This document shows, in pieces, positions 1 through 7,509 of a stretch of 64,000 nt of DNA (its first letter is position 1; each line of letters opens with the position of its first letter). The translations under genes were made by a program, and so were the position numbers. Below the pieces are notes generated by a model. That model was given only the letters and a program-made list of their open reading frames with translations. It was not told the DNA's origin and searched no databases. Origin of the DNA: Asticcacaulis solisilvae (GTDB lineage Bacteria > Pseudomonadota > Alphaproteobacteria > Caulobacterales > Caulobacteraceae); contig NZ_JAGGMI010000004.1 of NCBI RefSeq assembly GCF_017875235.1, positions 124,001 to 188,000 on the forward strand, read 5' to 3'.

Positions 1-1
1 C

Positions 2-379
2 CTGACCGGCCTCGACGCCGCGCGCAAGCTGTCGGAAAACGCCGGCGGCGCGCTCAGCGAGGCCCAGCGCGAACTGTCCCTGGCGCTCGATGAGTTCCTG
101 CGCCTGGAAGGCGAAGGCGGCAACGTCGCCAGCCCGTCGCAGCAACGCTATACTGACGATCTCAGCCAGGCCCTGCGCCGCCTGAACACCCTTATCCCCG
201 CCGCGCAGACGACCTTCAGCGCCACCACCGGCCCCAATGATCCGCCCAATCCCGAGATCGAACCCGGGGAACCGGCATCGCCGGAAATAAACCCCGTGCC
301 GGCGCCGGAAGGCAATCCCGATGTCCTGCCGGATATTCCGCCCGTCGATCGCCCGGAAATCGGCCGACAGATTGGCTAA
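2..379 (+). CDS. C-terminal end of an unidentified protein (5' end outside window)
   Basis: An open frame runs from the window edge to a TAA at 377-379 and encodes the last 125 residues of a protein. The first part is rich in Ala, Leu and Glu with charged heptad-like spacing (SEAQRELSLALDEFLRLEG, then SQALRRLNTLIPAAQ), so probably alpha-helical. The last 45 residues are a Pro/Glu-rich acidic tail, likely disordered. Codon use is strongly GC3, like its neighbours, so it looks like real coding sequence. I do not recognise the family. The small gene at 395 follows after 15 bases and may be co-transcribed. Confidence 0.6.
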   Translation: MTGLDAARKLSENAGGALSEAQRELSLALDEFLRLEGEGGNVASPSQQRYTDDLSQALRRLNTLIPAAQTTFSATTGPNDPPNPEIEPGEPASPEINPVPAPEGNPDVLPDIPPVDRPEIGRQIG

Positions 380-394
380 AGTTCGGAGATTCTC

Positions 395-568
395 ATGGCC
401 TTTCCCAATCCCCGCCCTATTCCCGGTCACAAGCCTGATTATACCCATCAGGTCCGCTACGACGGCGAGTTCTACGAAGAAGAGCTGCCGCCGGAACTGT
501 TCGACCCCCAGGAGGACGACGAGGAACTGGCGGTTTTTCACCACATTGCCGATCATATCGATGATTAA
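395..568 (+). CDS. Small acidic hypothetical protein (57 aa)
   Basis: A short frame begins with ATG at 395, preceded by GGAG at a normal distance, and ends with TAA at 566-568. The product is soluble, Pro-rich at the N-terminus (MAFPNPRPIPGHKPDY) and very acidic at the C-terminus (PQEDDEELAVFHHIADHIDD). It has no signal peptide, membrane segment or cysteine. It sits 15 bases after the preceding stop and 20 bases before the next gene, so the three are probably one transcript. I do not recognise it. The good ribosome-binding site, tight packing and GC3 codon use support a real gene. Confidence 0.55.
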   Translation: MAFPNPRPIPGHKPDYTHQVRYDGEFYEEELPPELFDPQEDDEELAVFHHIADHIDD

Positions 569-588
569 TAGCGCGACAAAGAAAAAGC

Positions 589-936
589 ATGAGCACCATC
601 GCCCGCATCCTTGTTGTCATTATCATCCTCGTCGTCGTGATCATCGGCGCGTCGCTCTTCCTTAACCGAACGGATGGCCGCACAACGGGTGAAAAGGTCG
701 GCGACGCCATCGATGCCGTCCCCGAGGTCGTTGAAAGCGCGGCAGCGGAATTGAGCGAATCGTCGCCACTGGCCAAGGCGGAAGATGCGCTGGAAAACGC
801 CGGAGACGCGGCCGAGTCGGCCGTTTCAAAGGTCGGCGCGGAGGCCCGCGAAGCCGCTTCGGAGACTTCGGCCGATATCAAGGCGGCGCGTGACAAACAA
901 AAGCAACAGGACAGAGCCGAAAAGCGTAACCCATAA
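589..936 (+). CDS. Membrane-anchored Ala/Glu-rich hypothetical protein
   Basis: The 115-residue product has one N-terminal membrane helix (about residues 5-27, ILVVIIILVVVIIGASLF). After it comes a long low-complexity region rich in Ala, Glu, Ser and Lys that should form an amphipathic helix or coiled coil, then a basic tail (DKQKQQDRAEKRNP). The pattern resembles small YtxH- or CsbD-like envelope stress proteins, but no family motif is definite. The start codon at 589 has only a weak purine-rich ribosome site. It is probably co-transcribed with the two genes upstream. Confidence 0.6.
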   Translation: MSTIARILVVIIILVVVIIGASLFLNRTDGRTTGEKVGDAIDAVPEVVESAAAELSESSPLAKAEDALENAGDAAESAVSKVGAEAREAASETSADIKAARDKQKQQDRAEKRNP

Positions 937-1058
937 GTGATCACACATTTGCCTTCGCGGCAGAACGCTTGTATGGGCAGGATTTCAGGGGAGTCGGGCA
1001 GCTCAGCCAGGCTCCCCTTTTCCCGTAAAGCCATTTGTTCGCACCCTATTTGTCTGAT

Positions 1059-1817
1059 ATGATTTTGCCCATGACTCCCGATGATTTGTCGTCTCTGTCG
1101 CATGATGAAATGCGTGAGTACCTGCATCGGCAGATGCTTTCATCGGTATCGCACGACCTGAAGACGCCGCTGGCGACGATTATCGGTTCCCTCGAAGTCA
1201 TGACCATGCTGTATGACAAGCTGCCCGAGGAAAAGCGGCGGTCATTGATCAGTTCGGCGCTGACCGAAGCCTTCCGGCTTGACTACTTCATCACCAATAT
1301 TCTCGACATGGCCAAGTTCGAGGCCGCGGCGGTGAAACCGAGGTTCGAAGCCTGCCGCATGGGCCAGTTGGTCCAGGACAGCCTGTCGCGCCTGGGGCCG
1401 CTGAAGGCACGCGGCGAACTGGAAGTGCGGCAGGTCGGCGAACGCGACGAGATCTTTACCGATCCCATGCTGGGTAGCCGCGCCGTCGGCCTGGTACTGC
1501 ACAACGCCTTTAAACACGGCATACGCAAGTACGACACCGCGGAGCCCTATGTCGAAATCGAACATGGTGTGACGGGGGCGGAAGGCTTTGTCCGGATCCG
1601 CGACCATGGCGACGGTATTCCGCAGGACAAGCAGGCGCTGGTCTTCGACAAATACACGCGGCTGCAGCGGGCGGATCAGCAGAATGCCGGCACGGGGCTG
1701 GGGCTGACCATCTGCCGCCACATCATGAAGCTGCTTGATGGCCGGATCGAACTGGCCAACCACCCCGAAGGCGGGGCGGTGTTTACGTTGTTTTACAAGG
1801 ATCATCAGGCCGACTAG
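1059..1817 (+). CDS. Soluble sensor histidine kinase, KdpD-like catalytic core only
   Basis: The product (about 252 aa) contains only a histidine-kinase core. The H-box is SHDLKTPLATIIG with the phosphoacceptor at about His32, then an N-box (HNAFKHG), G1 (DHGDGIP) and G2 (GTGLGLTIC). There is no membrane segment and no PAS, GAF or KdpD sensor domain. The H-box and following helix resemble the C-terminal part of KdpD. The start is uncertain: ATG 1059, ATG 1071 and TTG 1035 are in frame, none with a strong ribosome site. A KdpE-like regulator lies on the other strand at 2315-3010, but no kdp pump genes are present. The input signal must come from a partner protein. Confidence 0.85.
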   Translation: MILPMTPDDLSSLSHDEMREYLHRQMLSSVSHDLKTPLATIIGSLEVMTMLYDKLPEEKRRSLISSALTEAFRLDYFITNILDMAKFEAAAVKPRFEACRMGQLVQDSLSRLGPLKARGELEVRQVGERDEIFTDPMLGSRAVGLVLHNAFKHGIRKYDTAEPYVEIEHGVTGAEGFVRIRDHGDGIPQDKQALVFDKYTRLQRADQQNAGTGLGLTICRHIMKLLDGRIELANHPEGGAVFTLFYKDHQAD

Positions 1818-1838
1818 ATCGGTATGATTTTAAGTGGA
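1818..1838 (+). repeat. Partial copy of a dispersed intergenic repeat
   Basis: The sequence atcggtatgattttaagtgg directly after the kinase TAG stop is repeated exactly at 46716-46735, directly after the TAG stop of the aminotransferase gene, where it forms one end of a longer dispersed element. Here the rest of the element is absent. Confidence 0.6.
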
Positions 1839-1869
1839 GACGCTTCTTGGGCCCCAAATCTTCCCTGAT

Positions 1870-1916
1870 CCAATAAGAAAGCCTCGCCCCTAAAAAGGGC
1901 GAGGCTTTCTTATTGG
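1870..1916. terminator. Strong hairpin terminator (20-bp perfect stem)
   Basis: The arms 1870-1889 and 1897-1916 are exact reverse complements with a 7-base loop. The stem is GC-rich in the inner half and A/T-rich outside, so it can act in both directions between the kinase gene (+) and the DUF1328 gene (-). Confidence 0.85.
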
Positions 1917-1924
1917 AAAAGGCT

Positions 1925-1945
1925 TGTGGGGTCTCAGACCCCACA
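1925..1945. terminator. Small GGGGTCT/AGACCCC hairpin
   Basis: The sequence has a 10-bp stem (tgtggggtct / agaccccaca) around one base. It lies just downstream of the DUF1328 stop on the minus strand. Hairpins with a similar GGG..CAGACCCC core occur at 5461-5500 and 24505-24523, also next to gene ends. Confidence 0.5.
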
Positions 1946-1956
1946 CCCATAAGTCA

Positions 1957-2139
1957 TCATAACGGCGGATTCGCACTGCGACCCGTGATCAGCCTGTAGA
2001 CCAGGCCGGCGATAAACAGGACGACAAAGATAATGGCGATGAACTTGGCGATATCCGCGAAGGTGCCGGCCAGTCCCGTGAAACCAAGGAACGCCGCAGC
2101 CACGGCAAGTATAAAGAAGGTGACTATCCAGTTAAGCAT
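1957..2139 (-). CDS. DUF1328 family small membrane protein
   Basis: The 60-residue product begins MLNWIVTFFILAVAAAFLGF and has two hydrophobic helices joined by a short turn (FTGLAGTFADIAK). This is the typical layout of the DUF1328/UPF0391 family, inner-membrane peptides of unknown function often associated with stress conditions. The ATG at 2139 is chosen because AGGAG lies six bases upstream; a nine-residue N-terminal extension has no such site and is not part of the family. It sits alone between a kinase and a response regulator. Confidence 0.85.
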   Translation of the reverse strand: MLNWIVTFFILAVAAAFLGFTGLAGTFADIAKFIAIIFVVLFIAGLVYRLITGRSANPPL

Positions 2140-2263
2140 GACATTCTCCTGAATGGACTGGACCAAATGAGCTACCGGCGTTTACCGATCTTCTTGATGC
2201 TAAGTCCACCACCATAAATATACAAAGACGAGTGCGACGCTTCGCGTAAGAATGAAATAAAAC

Positions 2264-2287
2264 GGCCGCATCCATAAGGATGCGGCC
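2264..2287 (-). terminator. Rho-independent terminator after the KdpE-like regulator
   Basis: The arms ggccgcatcc (2264-2273) and ggatgcggcc (2278-2287) form a perfect 10-bp stem with a 4-base loop. On the minus strand a TTTTATTT tract follows, as expected for intrinsic termination of the regulator at 2315-3010. Confidence 0.85.
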
Positions 2288-2314
2288 CAAACCCACCAAA
2301 TTATATAGCCGGAC

Positions 2315-3010
2315 CTATTCCACGAGGTCCATGCGATAGCCAATCCCCGATTCCGACACAATCGACTTGCCGAGCCCTTCACGGGTTTCCAGCTTGTCGC
2401 GGACCTGGCCGATATAGACGCGCAGATATTGCGTGTCCTCCAGGTGCGCCGGCCCCCAGACTTCCTTGAGGATCTGCTTGTGCGTCAGCATGCGGCCGCG
2501 ATTGACCAGGAAATAGCGCAACAGGTCGTATTCCTTGGGCGTGAAACCGACGCGCTCGCCGTCGATGAAGACTTCGTGGCGCACCAGGTCCATACGGATC
2601 GGACCATGGATGATTTCGGGCTCGCCGACCTCCTTGACCGCCGACTTGCGCAGGTTGGCGTGGATGCGCGCCAGCAGGACCTCGGCCGAAAACGGCTTGG
2701 TGACATAGTCGTCGGCGCCGGTGTTCAGCGCCGGCGCCGCATCCGAATCCTCGGACCGCGCCGTAAGTACGACGATCGGCACATTCGACCACTCGCGAAT
2801 CTTGGTGATGACCTCCTTGCCATCGATGTCCGGCAAGCCGAGGTCGAGCAGGATGAGATCGGGCCGGACCGAAGCCGAAAGGCGCAAGGCCTGCTTACCA
2901 CTATCGCACTCGCAGACCTTGAAATCCGCGGCATCCAGAAAAATGCTGAGCATTTTGCGGATTTCTTCCTCGTCATCCACAATCAGGATCGTATTCTTTT
3001 TCTCGAGCAT
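2315..3010 (-). CDS. OmpR/KdpE-type response regulator
   Basis: The product is a receiver domain (about residues 7-120) followed by an OmpR-type winged helix. The receiver shows the acidic pair DD at 12-13, the phosphoacceptor Asp56 in LLDLGLPDIDG, and KPFSAEVL. The C-terminal domain contains FTPKEYDLLRYFLVNRGRML and ends GIGYRMDLVE. Sequence and length fit the KdpE branch. ATG 3010 is favoured; TTG 3040 would add ten residues not usual in the family. It may pair with the soluble KdpD-like kinase at 1059, although the genes are convergent and separated by the DUF1328 gene. No potassium pump genes lie nearby, so the target is unknown. Confidence 0.9.
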   Translation of the reverse strand: MLEKKNTILIVDDEEEIRKMLSIFLDAADFKVCECDSGKQALRLSASVRPDLILLDLGLPDIDGKEVITKIREWSNVPIVVLTARSEDSDAAPALNTGADDYVTKPFSAEVLLARIHANLRKSAVKEVGEPEIIHGPIRMDLVRHEVFIDGERVGFTPKEYDLLRYFLVNRGRMLTHKQILKEVWGPAHLEDTQYLRVYIGQVRDKLETREGLGKSIVSESGIGYRMDLVE

Positions 3011-3138
3011 GTGCGTGACTCGTGGTCCTCTCTGGTTCAAGCCTCGGTTACAGGATGTAGGTTTGCAAAAATAAAAATTAAATATGGAGGTGGCGGCTTA
3101 CAAACGATACCAATGGCATTAAAGTACCGTATTCCTTA

Positions 3139-3495
3139 TTATTTTTCTGCATTTTGTTTTACCGCCACAGCGTCGATATGACGCGCCAGAACGACGTCTT
3201 TTTCCGTCAGCCCACCGGCGTCATGCGTCGTCAGGCGAATGGCCACCTGGTTGTAAACGTTCGACCATTCCGGGTGGTGGTCCATCTCATCCGCCTTCGC
3301 CGCCACATCGGTCATGAAGGCAAAGGCCTTATTGAAATCCTTGAATTTCAGCTTGCGCGACAAGGCCTCGCCATCGCTTGTCCATTCAGGCAAGTCGCGG
3401 GCAAGACTGTCGATCCGGTCGGGGCTGAGCTTGGGAATCGTGCGTCTCCTTTGACAGGACGAGGATAGGGCAAAGCCACGCCCTTGTCGCAGCAC
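3139..3495 (-). CDS. phhB: Pterin-4a-carbinolamine dehydratase (PhhB/PCD)
   Basis: This enzyme dehydrates 4a-hydroxytetrahydrobiopterin so that the pterin cofactor of phenylalanine hydroxylase can be recycled. The family motif [24 protein letters not shown] is split here around residues 72-95 of the longest frame and includes the catalytic His pair. The start is odd. The only standard start is GTG 3495, which adds about 19 residues (CQRRRT just before the family region) and has no ribosome site. Family homology begins at IPKLSPD, and an AAAGGAG lies seven bases before an ATT codon at 3438, so translation may start there. PhhA is encoded at 5501-6364 on the same strand. Confidence 0.85.
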   Translation of the reverse strand: MLRQGRGFALSSSCQRRRTIPKLSPDRIDSLARDLPEWTSDGEALSRKLKFKDFNKAFAFMTDVAAKADEMDHHPEWSNVYNQVAIRLTTHDAGGLTEKDVVLARHIDAVAVKQNAEK

Positions 3496-3565
3496 AAAAT
3501 CGTGCGCCGAAAGTTGTCAGGCCAATTTTATCAGGCTAAGGTACGCCAAACAGAGAGGTAACCCC

Positions 3566-5461
3566 ATGCTGAAACACCTGCTGAGCGCCGCCGCGCTGTC
3601 GGCCCTTGTCGCTGGACCGGCCTTCGCTGGGCCCGCCGCACCGGCCAACGCACCCGAGTTGCAATCCATTGTACCGGCGCACGTGCTGGTCAATGCCGAC
3701 CGCCGCGCCAGCCAGAACCTGTCGGGTCCGTGGCACTATTCGGTCGATCCCTACCGCGACGGCCAGGCGGATTTCATGGGTCGCCCGGTCAATCCGCGCC
3801 ACGCCCGCGGCTCGGACACCAATGTCGAAAAGACGTCGAAGGAGAATCCGAACGCCCTGTTCGAATACGACCTGCGCCGCGCGCCGGAAGCCCAGATCCC
3901 GTCGTCGTGGATCGGCCATAGCGCGGAAATGCGTTATTATAACGGGCTTGTCTGGTATCAGAAAAGCTTTGACCGTCAGCCAAAGCAGGCTGGCAAGCGG
4001 GTCTTCCTGCGTTTCGGCGCCGTCGATTACAAGGCGACCATCTATCTCAACGGCCAGATGATCGGCCAGCACGAGGGCGGCTTTACGCCGTTCGCTTTCG
4101 ATGTGACGGACACGTTACGCGACAAAGACAACAACCTGGTCGTTGCGGTCGATTCGGTGCGCAGCGCCGACACCGTGCCGCCGACCGTCACCGACTGGGA
4201 GACCTATGGAGGCATCCTGCGCGATGTGCTGCTGGTCGAAACGCCCGAGACCTGGATCGACGACAGCTTCGTCCGCTACACCAAGGACGGCCGCATCCTG
4301 GCGGACATCGCCATCGACGGGCCTGGTAAGGCCAATCAAACCGTCGAGGTGGCTGTCGAGGGCCTGAATCTGACGCTGAAAGGCACCACCGATGCCCAGG
4401 GCCACGTGGCCTTGAGCGCCAAGGCGCCGCGTGGGCTAAAGTTGTGGAGTCCAGAAACCCCGACCCTTTACAATGTGACGATCAAGGCCGGCGCCGACGC
4501 GCTGAAGGACCGGATCGGTTTCCGCACCATCGAGGTCAAGGGCACGCAGATCGTGCTCAACGGCAAGCCGGTTTTCCTGCGCGGCATCTCGCTGCACGAG
4601 GAGGAGTTTGGCCTGAACCCGGCGCGGATTATCACGCCGGAAGCGTCGCGCGCCCTGCTGAGCGAGATCAAGTACGGGCTGAACGGCAACTATGTCCGGC
4701 TGTCGCACTATCCGCATTCGGAAGTGACGACGCGGATGGCCGATGAGATGGGTCTTTTGGTCTGGAGCGAAATCCCGGTCTACTGGACGGTCAATTTCGC
4801 CCGCCCGGAAACGCTGATGGTGGCGCGCAAGATGCAGGCGGAAAACATCCTGCGCGATCGTAATCGGGCTTCGGTCATTATCTGGAGCGTCGGAAATGAG
4901 ACGCCGATCAATGAAACGCGCACGGCCTTCCTGAAGCGGTTGGCGGACGATACGCGCGCGCTCGACGGGACGCGCCTGGCCAGTGCGGCGCTGATGACCG
5001 AACGTGAGATTATCGACGGCCATATCGACATGAAGATCGAGGATCCGCTGGTGGCGTCGCTCGATGTCATGGCGATCAACACCTATAATGGCTGGTACGG
5101 CAACGACAAGATCGAGGACGTGCCGGCGACGCAGTGGCACAGCCATTGGAACAAGCCACTGATCCTGTCGGAATTCGGCGCCGATGCGCAGTTCGGCTTC
5201 CACGATGAGGCCGCCAAGCCGCGCTTCAGCGAGGAGTACCAGGCGCTCTACTATACGAACACCCTGGCCATGGCGGACAAGATTCCGTTCCTGAGCGGTC
5301 TGTCTCCGTGGATCTTGAAGGACTTCCGCTCGCCGCGCCGCCAGCACATCTATCAGAAGGGCTGGAACCGCAAAGGTGTGGTGTCGGAGACGGGGCAGAG
5401 GAAGATGGCGTTCAAGGTGCTGTCGGATTATTTCGCCGGGAAGGCGGAAACGACGAAGTGA
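3566..5461 (+). CDS. Exported glycoside hydrolase family 2 (beta-galactosidase/beta-glucuronidase-like)
   Basis: The 631-residue protein has a Sec signal peptide (MLKHLLSAAALSALVAGPAFA, cleavage after AFA) and so acts in the periplasm or beyond. The GH2 order is visible: sugar-binding jelly-roll (about 50-210, YNGLVWYQKSF, RFGAVDY), an immunoglobulin-like domain (210-310), then a TIM barrel beginning NGKPVFLRGISLHEEEFG. The acid/base is Glu445 in SVGNETP and the nucleophile Glu536 in LSEFGAD. The length matches beta-glucuronidase-type GH2 enzymes, but I cannot decide galactosidase versus glucuronidase. AGAGG lies eight bases before ATG 3566. It is monocistronic, ending at a shared hairpin. 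Confidence 0.9.
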   Translation: MLKHLLSAAALSALVAGPAFAGPAAPANAPELQSIVPAHVLVNADRRASQNLSGPWHYSVDPYRDGQADFMGRPVNPRHARGSDTNVEKTSKENPNALFEYDLRRAPEAQIPSSWIGHSAEMRYYNGLVWYQKSFDRQPKQAGKRVFLRFGAVDYKATIYLNGQMIGQHEGGFTPFAFDVTDTLRDKDNNLVVAVDSVRSADTVPPTVTDWETYGGILRDVLLVETPETWIDDSFVRYTKDGRILADIAIDGPGKANQTVEVAVEGLNLTLKGTTDAQGHVALSAKAPRGLKLWSPETPTLYNVTIKAGADALKDRIGFRTIEVKGTQIVLNGKPVFLRGISLHEEEFGLNPARIITPEASRALLSEIKYGLNGNYVRLSHYPHSEVTTRMADEMGLLVWSEIPVYWTVNFARPETLMVARKMQAENILRDRNRASVIIWSVGNETPINETRTAFLKRLADDTRALDGTRLASAALMTEREIIDGHIDMKIEDPLVASLDVMAINTYNGWYGNDKIEDVPATQWHSHWNKPLILSEFGADAQFGFHDEAAKPRFSEEYQALYYTNTLAMADKIPFLSGLSPWILKDFRSPRRQHIYQKGWNRKGVVSETGQRKMAFKVLSDYFAGKAETTK

Positions 5462-5500
5462 TGTATCGGGCTTGGGTCACAGACCCCAAGCCCGATACAT
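5461..5500. terminator. Bidirectional hairpin between convergent GH2 and PhhA genes
   Basis: Arms atgtatcgggcttgggtc and gaccccaagcccgatacat pair almost perfectly (one bulged base). The hairpin fills the whole gap between the two convergent stop codons, so it probably ends transcription from both sides. Confidence 0.8.
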
Positions 5501-6364
5501 TTACCGCGTTCGTTCACCTGTTCCGCGCGTAAACACCCGATCGCCCTCAATCACCTCGGCCGCCGCCAGATCGCGCGTGTTATGCAGTTCGTCGTAGATC
5601 GGTGCGAAGTCCGTCCGGGCGAAATCGAGCAGGCTGTCGATCGACGGCAGGACAAAATAGCTCTCCTGGAAGTCGTCGATGCGGTACAAAGTCCGCATGA
5701 CGCGCCGCAGATCAAAACCGATCCGGTTCGGCGACGCATCCTCCAGCGCAAACCGCGTTTCCGAAAACGACGACAGGATACCGGCGCCGAAAATCCGCAA
5801 GGCCCCGGCCTCCTCGACCAGGCCGAACTCAACCGTGTACCAGTACAACCGCGCCAACCGGTCCAGTTCCCCCAGCCGATCGGCACGCAGGCCGCCTTCG
5901 CCATAGGCCTGCATGAAGTCGGCCATGACCGGGTTCATCATCATCGGCACGTGGCCGAAGACATCATGGAACACATCCGGTTCCTGCAGATAGTCAAGCT
6001 CGTGGGCTTTGCGGATAAACTGCCCGGCCGGAAAACGCCGGTTGGCCAGATGATCGAAAAAGACGTCGTTCGGCACCATGCCCGGCACCGCCACCACCTG
6101 CCAGCCGGTACGACGCATCAGCACGTCGCTTAATTTCTCGAAATCCGGAATTGTGTCCGCATCAATCGGCAGGTCACGCAAGCCGTCCATATAGGCCTGG
6201 CACGCCCGCCCCGGCATCAGGGCCACCTGGCGCTCAAACAGTGTGCGCCACACGCCATGTTCTTCTGAGCTATAGGCCTGCCAGTCCTGTGCAATGGTCC
6301 AGTCCGGCCGCTCGGGAACATAGCCGCCCACCACGCCGTGCTTTTCTGAAACAATTTGATCCAT
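5501..6364 (-). CDS. phhA: Phenylalanine 4-hydroxylase
   Basis: This cytosolic, pterin-dependent, non-haem iron enzyme converts phenylalanine to tyrosine. The iron ligands are visible as His133 and His138 in HDVFGHVPM and Glu179 in YWYTVEFGL. The length of 287 residues matches bacterial monodomain enzymes without the regulatory ACT domain. ATG 6364 is chosen because GGAGG precedes it by five bases; an upstream extension to 6502 has no homology and runs through a dispersed repeat. The pterin recycling enzyme PhhB is 2 kb away on the same strand, separated by the GH2 gene, so the usual phhAB pair is split. Confidence 0.95.
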   Translation of the reverse strand: MDQIVSEKHGVVGGYVPERPDWTIAQDWQAYSSEEHGVWRTLFERQVALMPGRACQAYMDGLRDLPIDADTIPDFEKLSDVLMRRTGWQVVAVPGMVPNDVFFDHLANRRFPAGQFIRKAHELDYLQEPDVFHDVFGHVPMMMNPVMADFMQAYGEGGLRADRLGELDRLARLYWYTVEFGLVEEAGALRIFGAGILSSFSETRFALEDASPNRIGFDLRRVMRTLYRIDDFQESYFVLPSIDSLLDFARTDFAPIYDELHNTRDLAAAEVIEGDRVFTRGTGERTR

Positions 6365-6435
6365 GGCATCCTCCGCTAAGAATGATGCCATGGATTTGGT
6401 TTCATTTGCAAATATCTTTGCCGTGAAGCCTACAA

Positions 6436-6478
6436 GCAATATGCCGAAAAGTGTGAAGCGGTTTTCGGTTAATATCGC
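6436..6478. repeat. Dispersed palindromic repeat, copy A
   Basis: The element starts gcaatatgccgaaaagtgtg and ends gttttcggttaatatcgc. Terminal GC(G/A)ATAT/ATATCGC and inner CGAAAA/TTTTCG pairs make an imperfect hairpin. It lies between the phhA start and the stop of the winged-helix gene. Related copies are at 11767, 14045, 14657, 46716 and 59074. Confidence 0.7.
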
Positions 6479-6482
6479 GTCT

Positions 6483-6788
6483 TTAAAGTCCAGAGTCCGC
6501 AATCAGCTTCTTCATGGCGTCGAGATAGGCGATATATGCCTTGCGCCCCTGGGCCGTCAGCGTGACCGTGGTCTGGGGCTTCTTGCCGACAAAGGCCTTG
6601 CCGATGGTCACATAGCCGGCCTCTTCCAGCTTGCGCAGCTGTACCGACAGATTGCCGTCCGTCGCCTGGAGCTTAGTCTTCAGCAGGGGGAAATCCGCTG
6701 ATCCTGCCGTCGATAGATAGGCCATGACCCCCAGCCGCAACCGCCCATGAATGACGTCGTCGAGCGAGTCGATGTTGAAGTCGTCCAT
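6483..6788 (-). CDS. Winged-helix transcriptional regulator (HTH_34-like)
   Basis: The 101-residue protein is a single winged-helix domain: IHGRLRLGVMAYLS, then DGNLSVQLRKLEEAGYV as the recognition helix, then a wing with KKPQTTVTLTAQGRKAY. This is the layout of the MarR/PadR-like HTH_34 family of small dimeric regulators. It follows the membrane-protein gene at 6792-7394 with only three bases between stop and start, so the pair is an operon. Such pairs are common, and the regulator probably represses its own operon; AAAGWACTTT repeats upstream at 7431-7457 are candidate sites. Confidence 0.85.
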   Translation of the reverse strand: MDDFNIDSLDDVIHGRLRLGVMAYLSTAGSADFPLLKTKLQATDGNLSVQLRKLEEAGYVTIGKAFVGKKPQTTVTLTAQGRKAYIAYLDAMKKLIADSGL

Positions 6789-6791
6789 GGC

Positions 6792-7394
6792 TCAGCCCTT
6801 GGCCGACCGTATCAGGATCAGCCCCGGCAGCATGGCGAACAGGACGAGGCACCCGGCATAGGCCAGCATCTGCTCGGGCAGGGTCGCCAGGTAGGCAATA
6901 GCCGGCGCCGCCAGGAAACAGCCCGCGCAGATCAGCTTGAGCCAGCCCTGGCACGACACCACCGCGGCAACCCACCAGCCAATACCGTAAAGGATCAGGA
7001 TCGCCGGCGCGATCAGGGCCGTCATGGCTTCGACCGAATGGAGGCGGACACCGGCCGCGGTCATGCAGAAACCCAGGGCGGCGATGGCGAGGCCTATGGC
7101 TGACCAGACCGAATTGACCGCTCTGCCGGCGGGATGCCCCGACGCCCTCGTCCCACCCAGTGGCAGGAAAAAGCTCAGACCGAAAGCCACGCCTGCGCTT
7201 GCCCAGACAGCGACCTGGTACCAGGGATTGCCGAGCGGCAGGATACCGGCCTCGAAGCCGTATTGCGCCAGCGACGCCATGCTGAAGAACAGTCCCGCCC
7301 AGAACAGGGGCGATCCGTTGACGACCGGACGGCTGCCGTCCTCGGCCAGGGATTTCATATAGGCAATATCGTCGTGCAGGTTTGAGTTGGACAT
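6792..7394 (-). CDS. Multi-pass membrane protein, function unknown
   Basis: About 200 residues with a soluble start (MSNSNLHDDIAYMKSLAEDG) and six probable membrane helices: FWAGLFFSMASLAQYGF, VAVWASAGVAFGLSFFL, SVWSAIGLAIAALGFCM, then three more to the C-terminus. AAGGAT lies five bases upstream of ATG 7394. It is the first gene of an operon with the winged-helix regulator at 6483. No transport or enzyme motif is visible. Homologues with this gene order are common in Alphaproteobacteria, but I know of no assigned function. Confidence 0.75.
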   Translation of the reverse strand: MSNSNLHDDIAYMKSLAEDGSRPVVNGSPLFWAGLFFSMASLAQYGFEAGILPLGNPWYQVAVWASAGVAFGLSFFLPLGGTRASGHPAGRAVNSVWSAIGLAIAALGFCMTAAGVRLHSVEAMTALIAPAILILYGIGWWVAAVVSCQGWLKLICAGCFLAAPAIAYLATLPEQMLAYAGCLVLFAMLPGLILIRSAKG

Positions 7395-7430
7395 AACGGA
7401 TCCTTCGTGAATAGCTGATATCAAAATACA

Positions 7431-7457
7431 AAAGAACTTTATTTTGTAAAGTACTTT
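7431..7457. promoter_or_regulatory. Candidate operator: two AAAGNNCTTT palindromes
   Basis: The two sequences AAAGAACTTT (7431-7440) and AAAGTACTTT (7448-7457) are spaced 17 bases apart in the A/T-rich gap between the membrane protein/regulator operon (-) and the SRAP gene (+). An additional ACTTT...AAAGT dyad overlaps both. The position suits autoregulation by the HTH_34-like protein. Confidence 0.4.
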
Positions 7458-7509
7458 TTTTGATCTGATTTCTTCCTATTTTGAACCGAGGATCATGTGA
7501 GTGTTGCGT

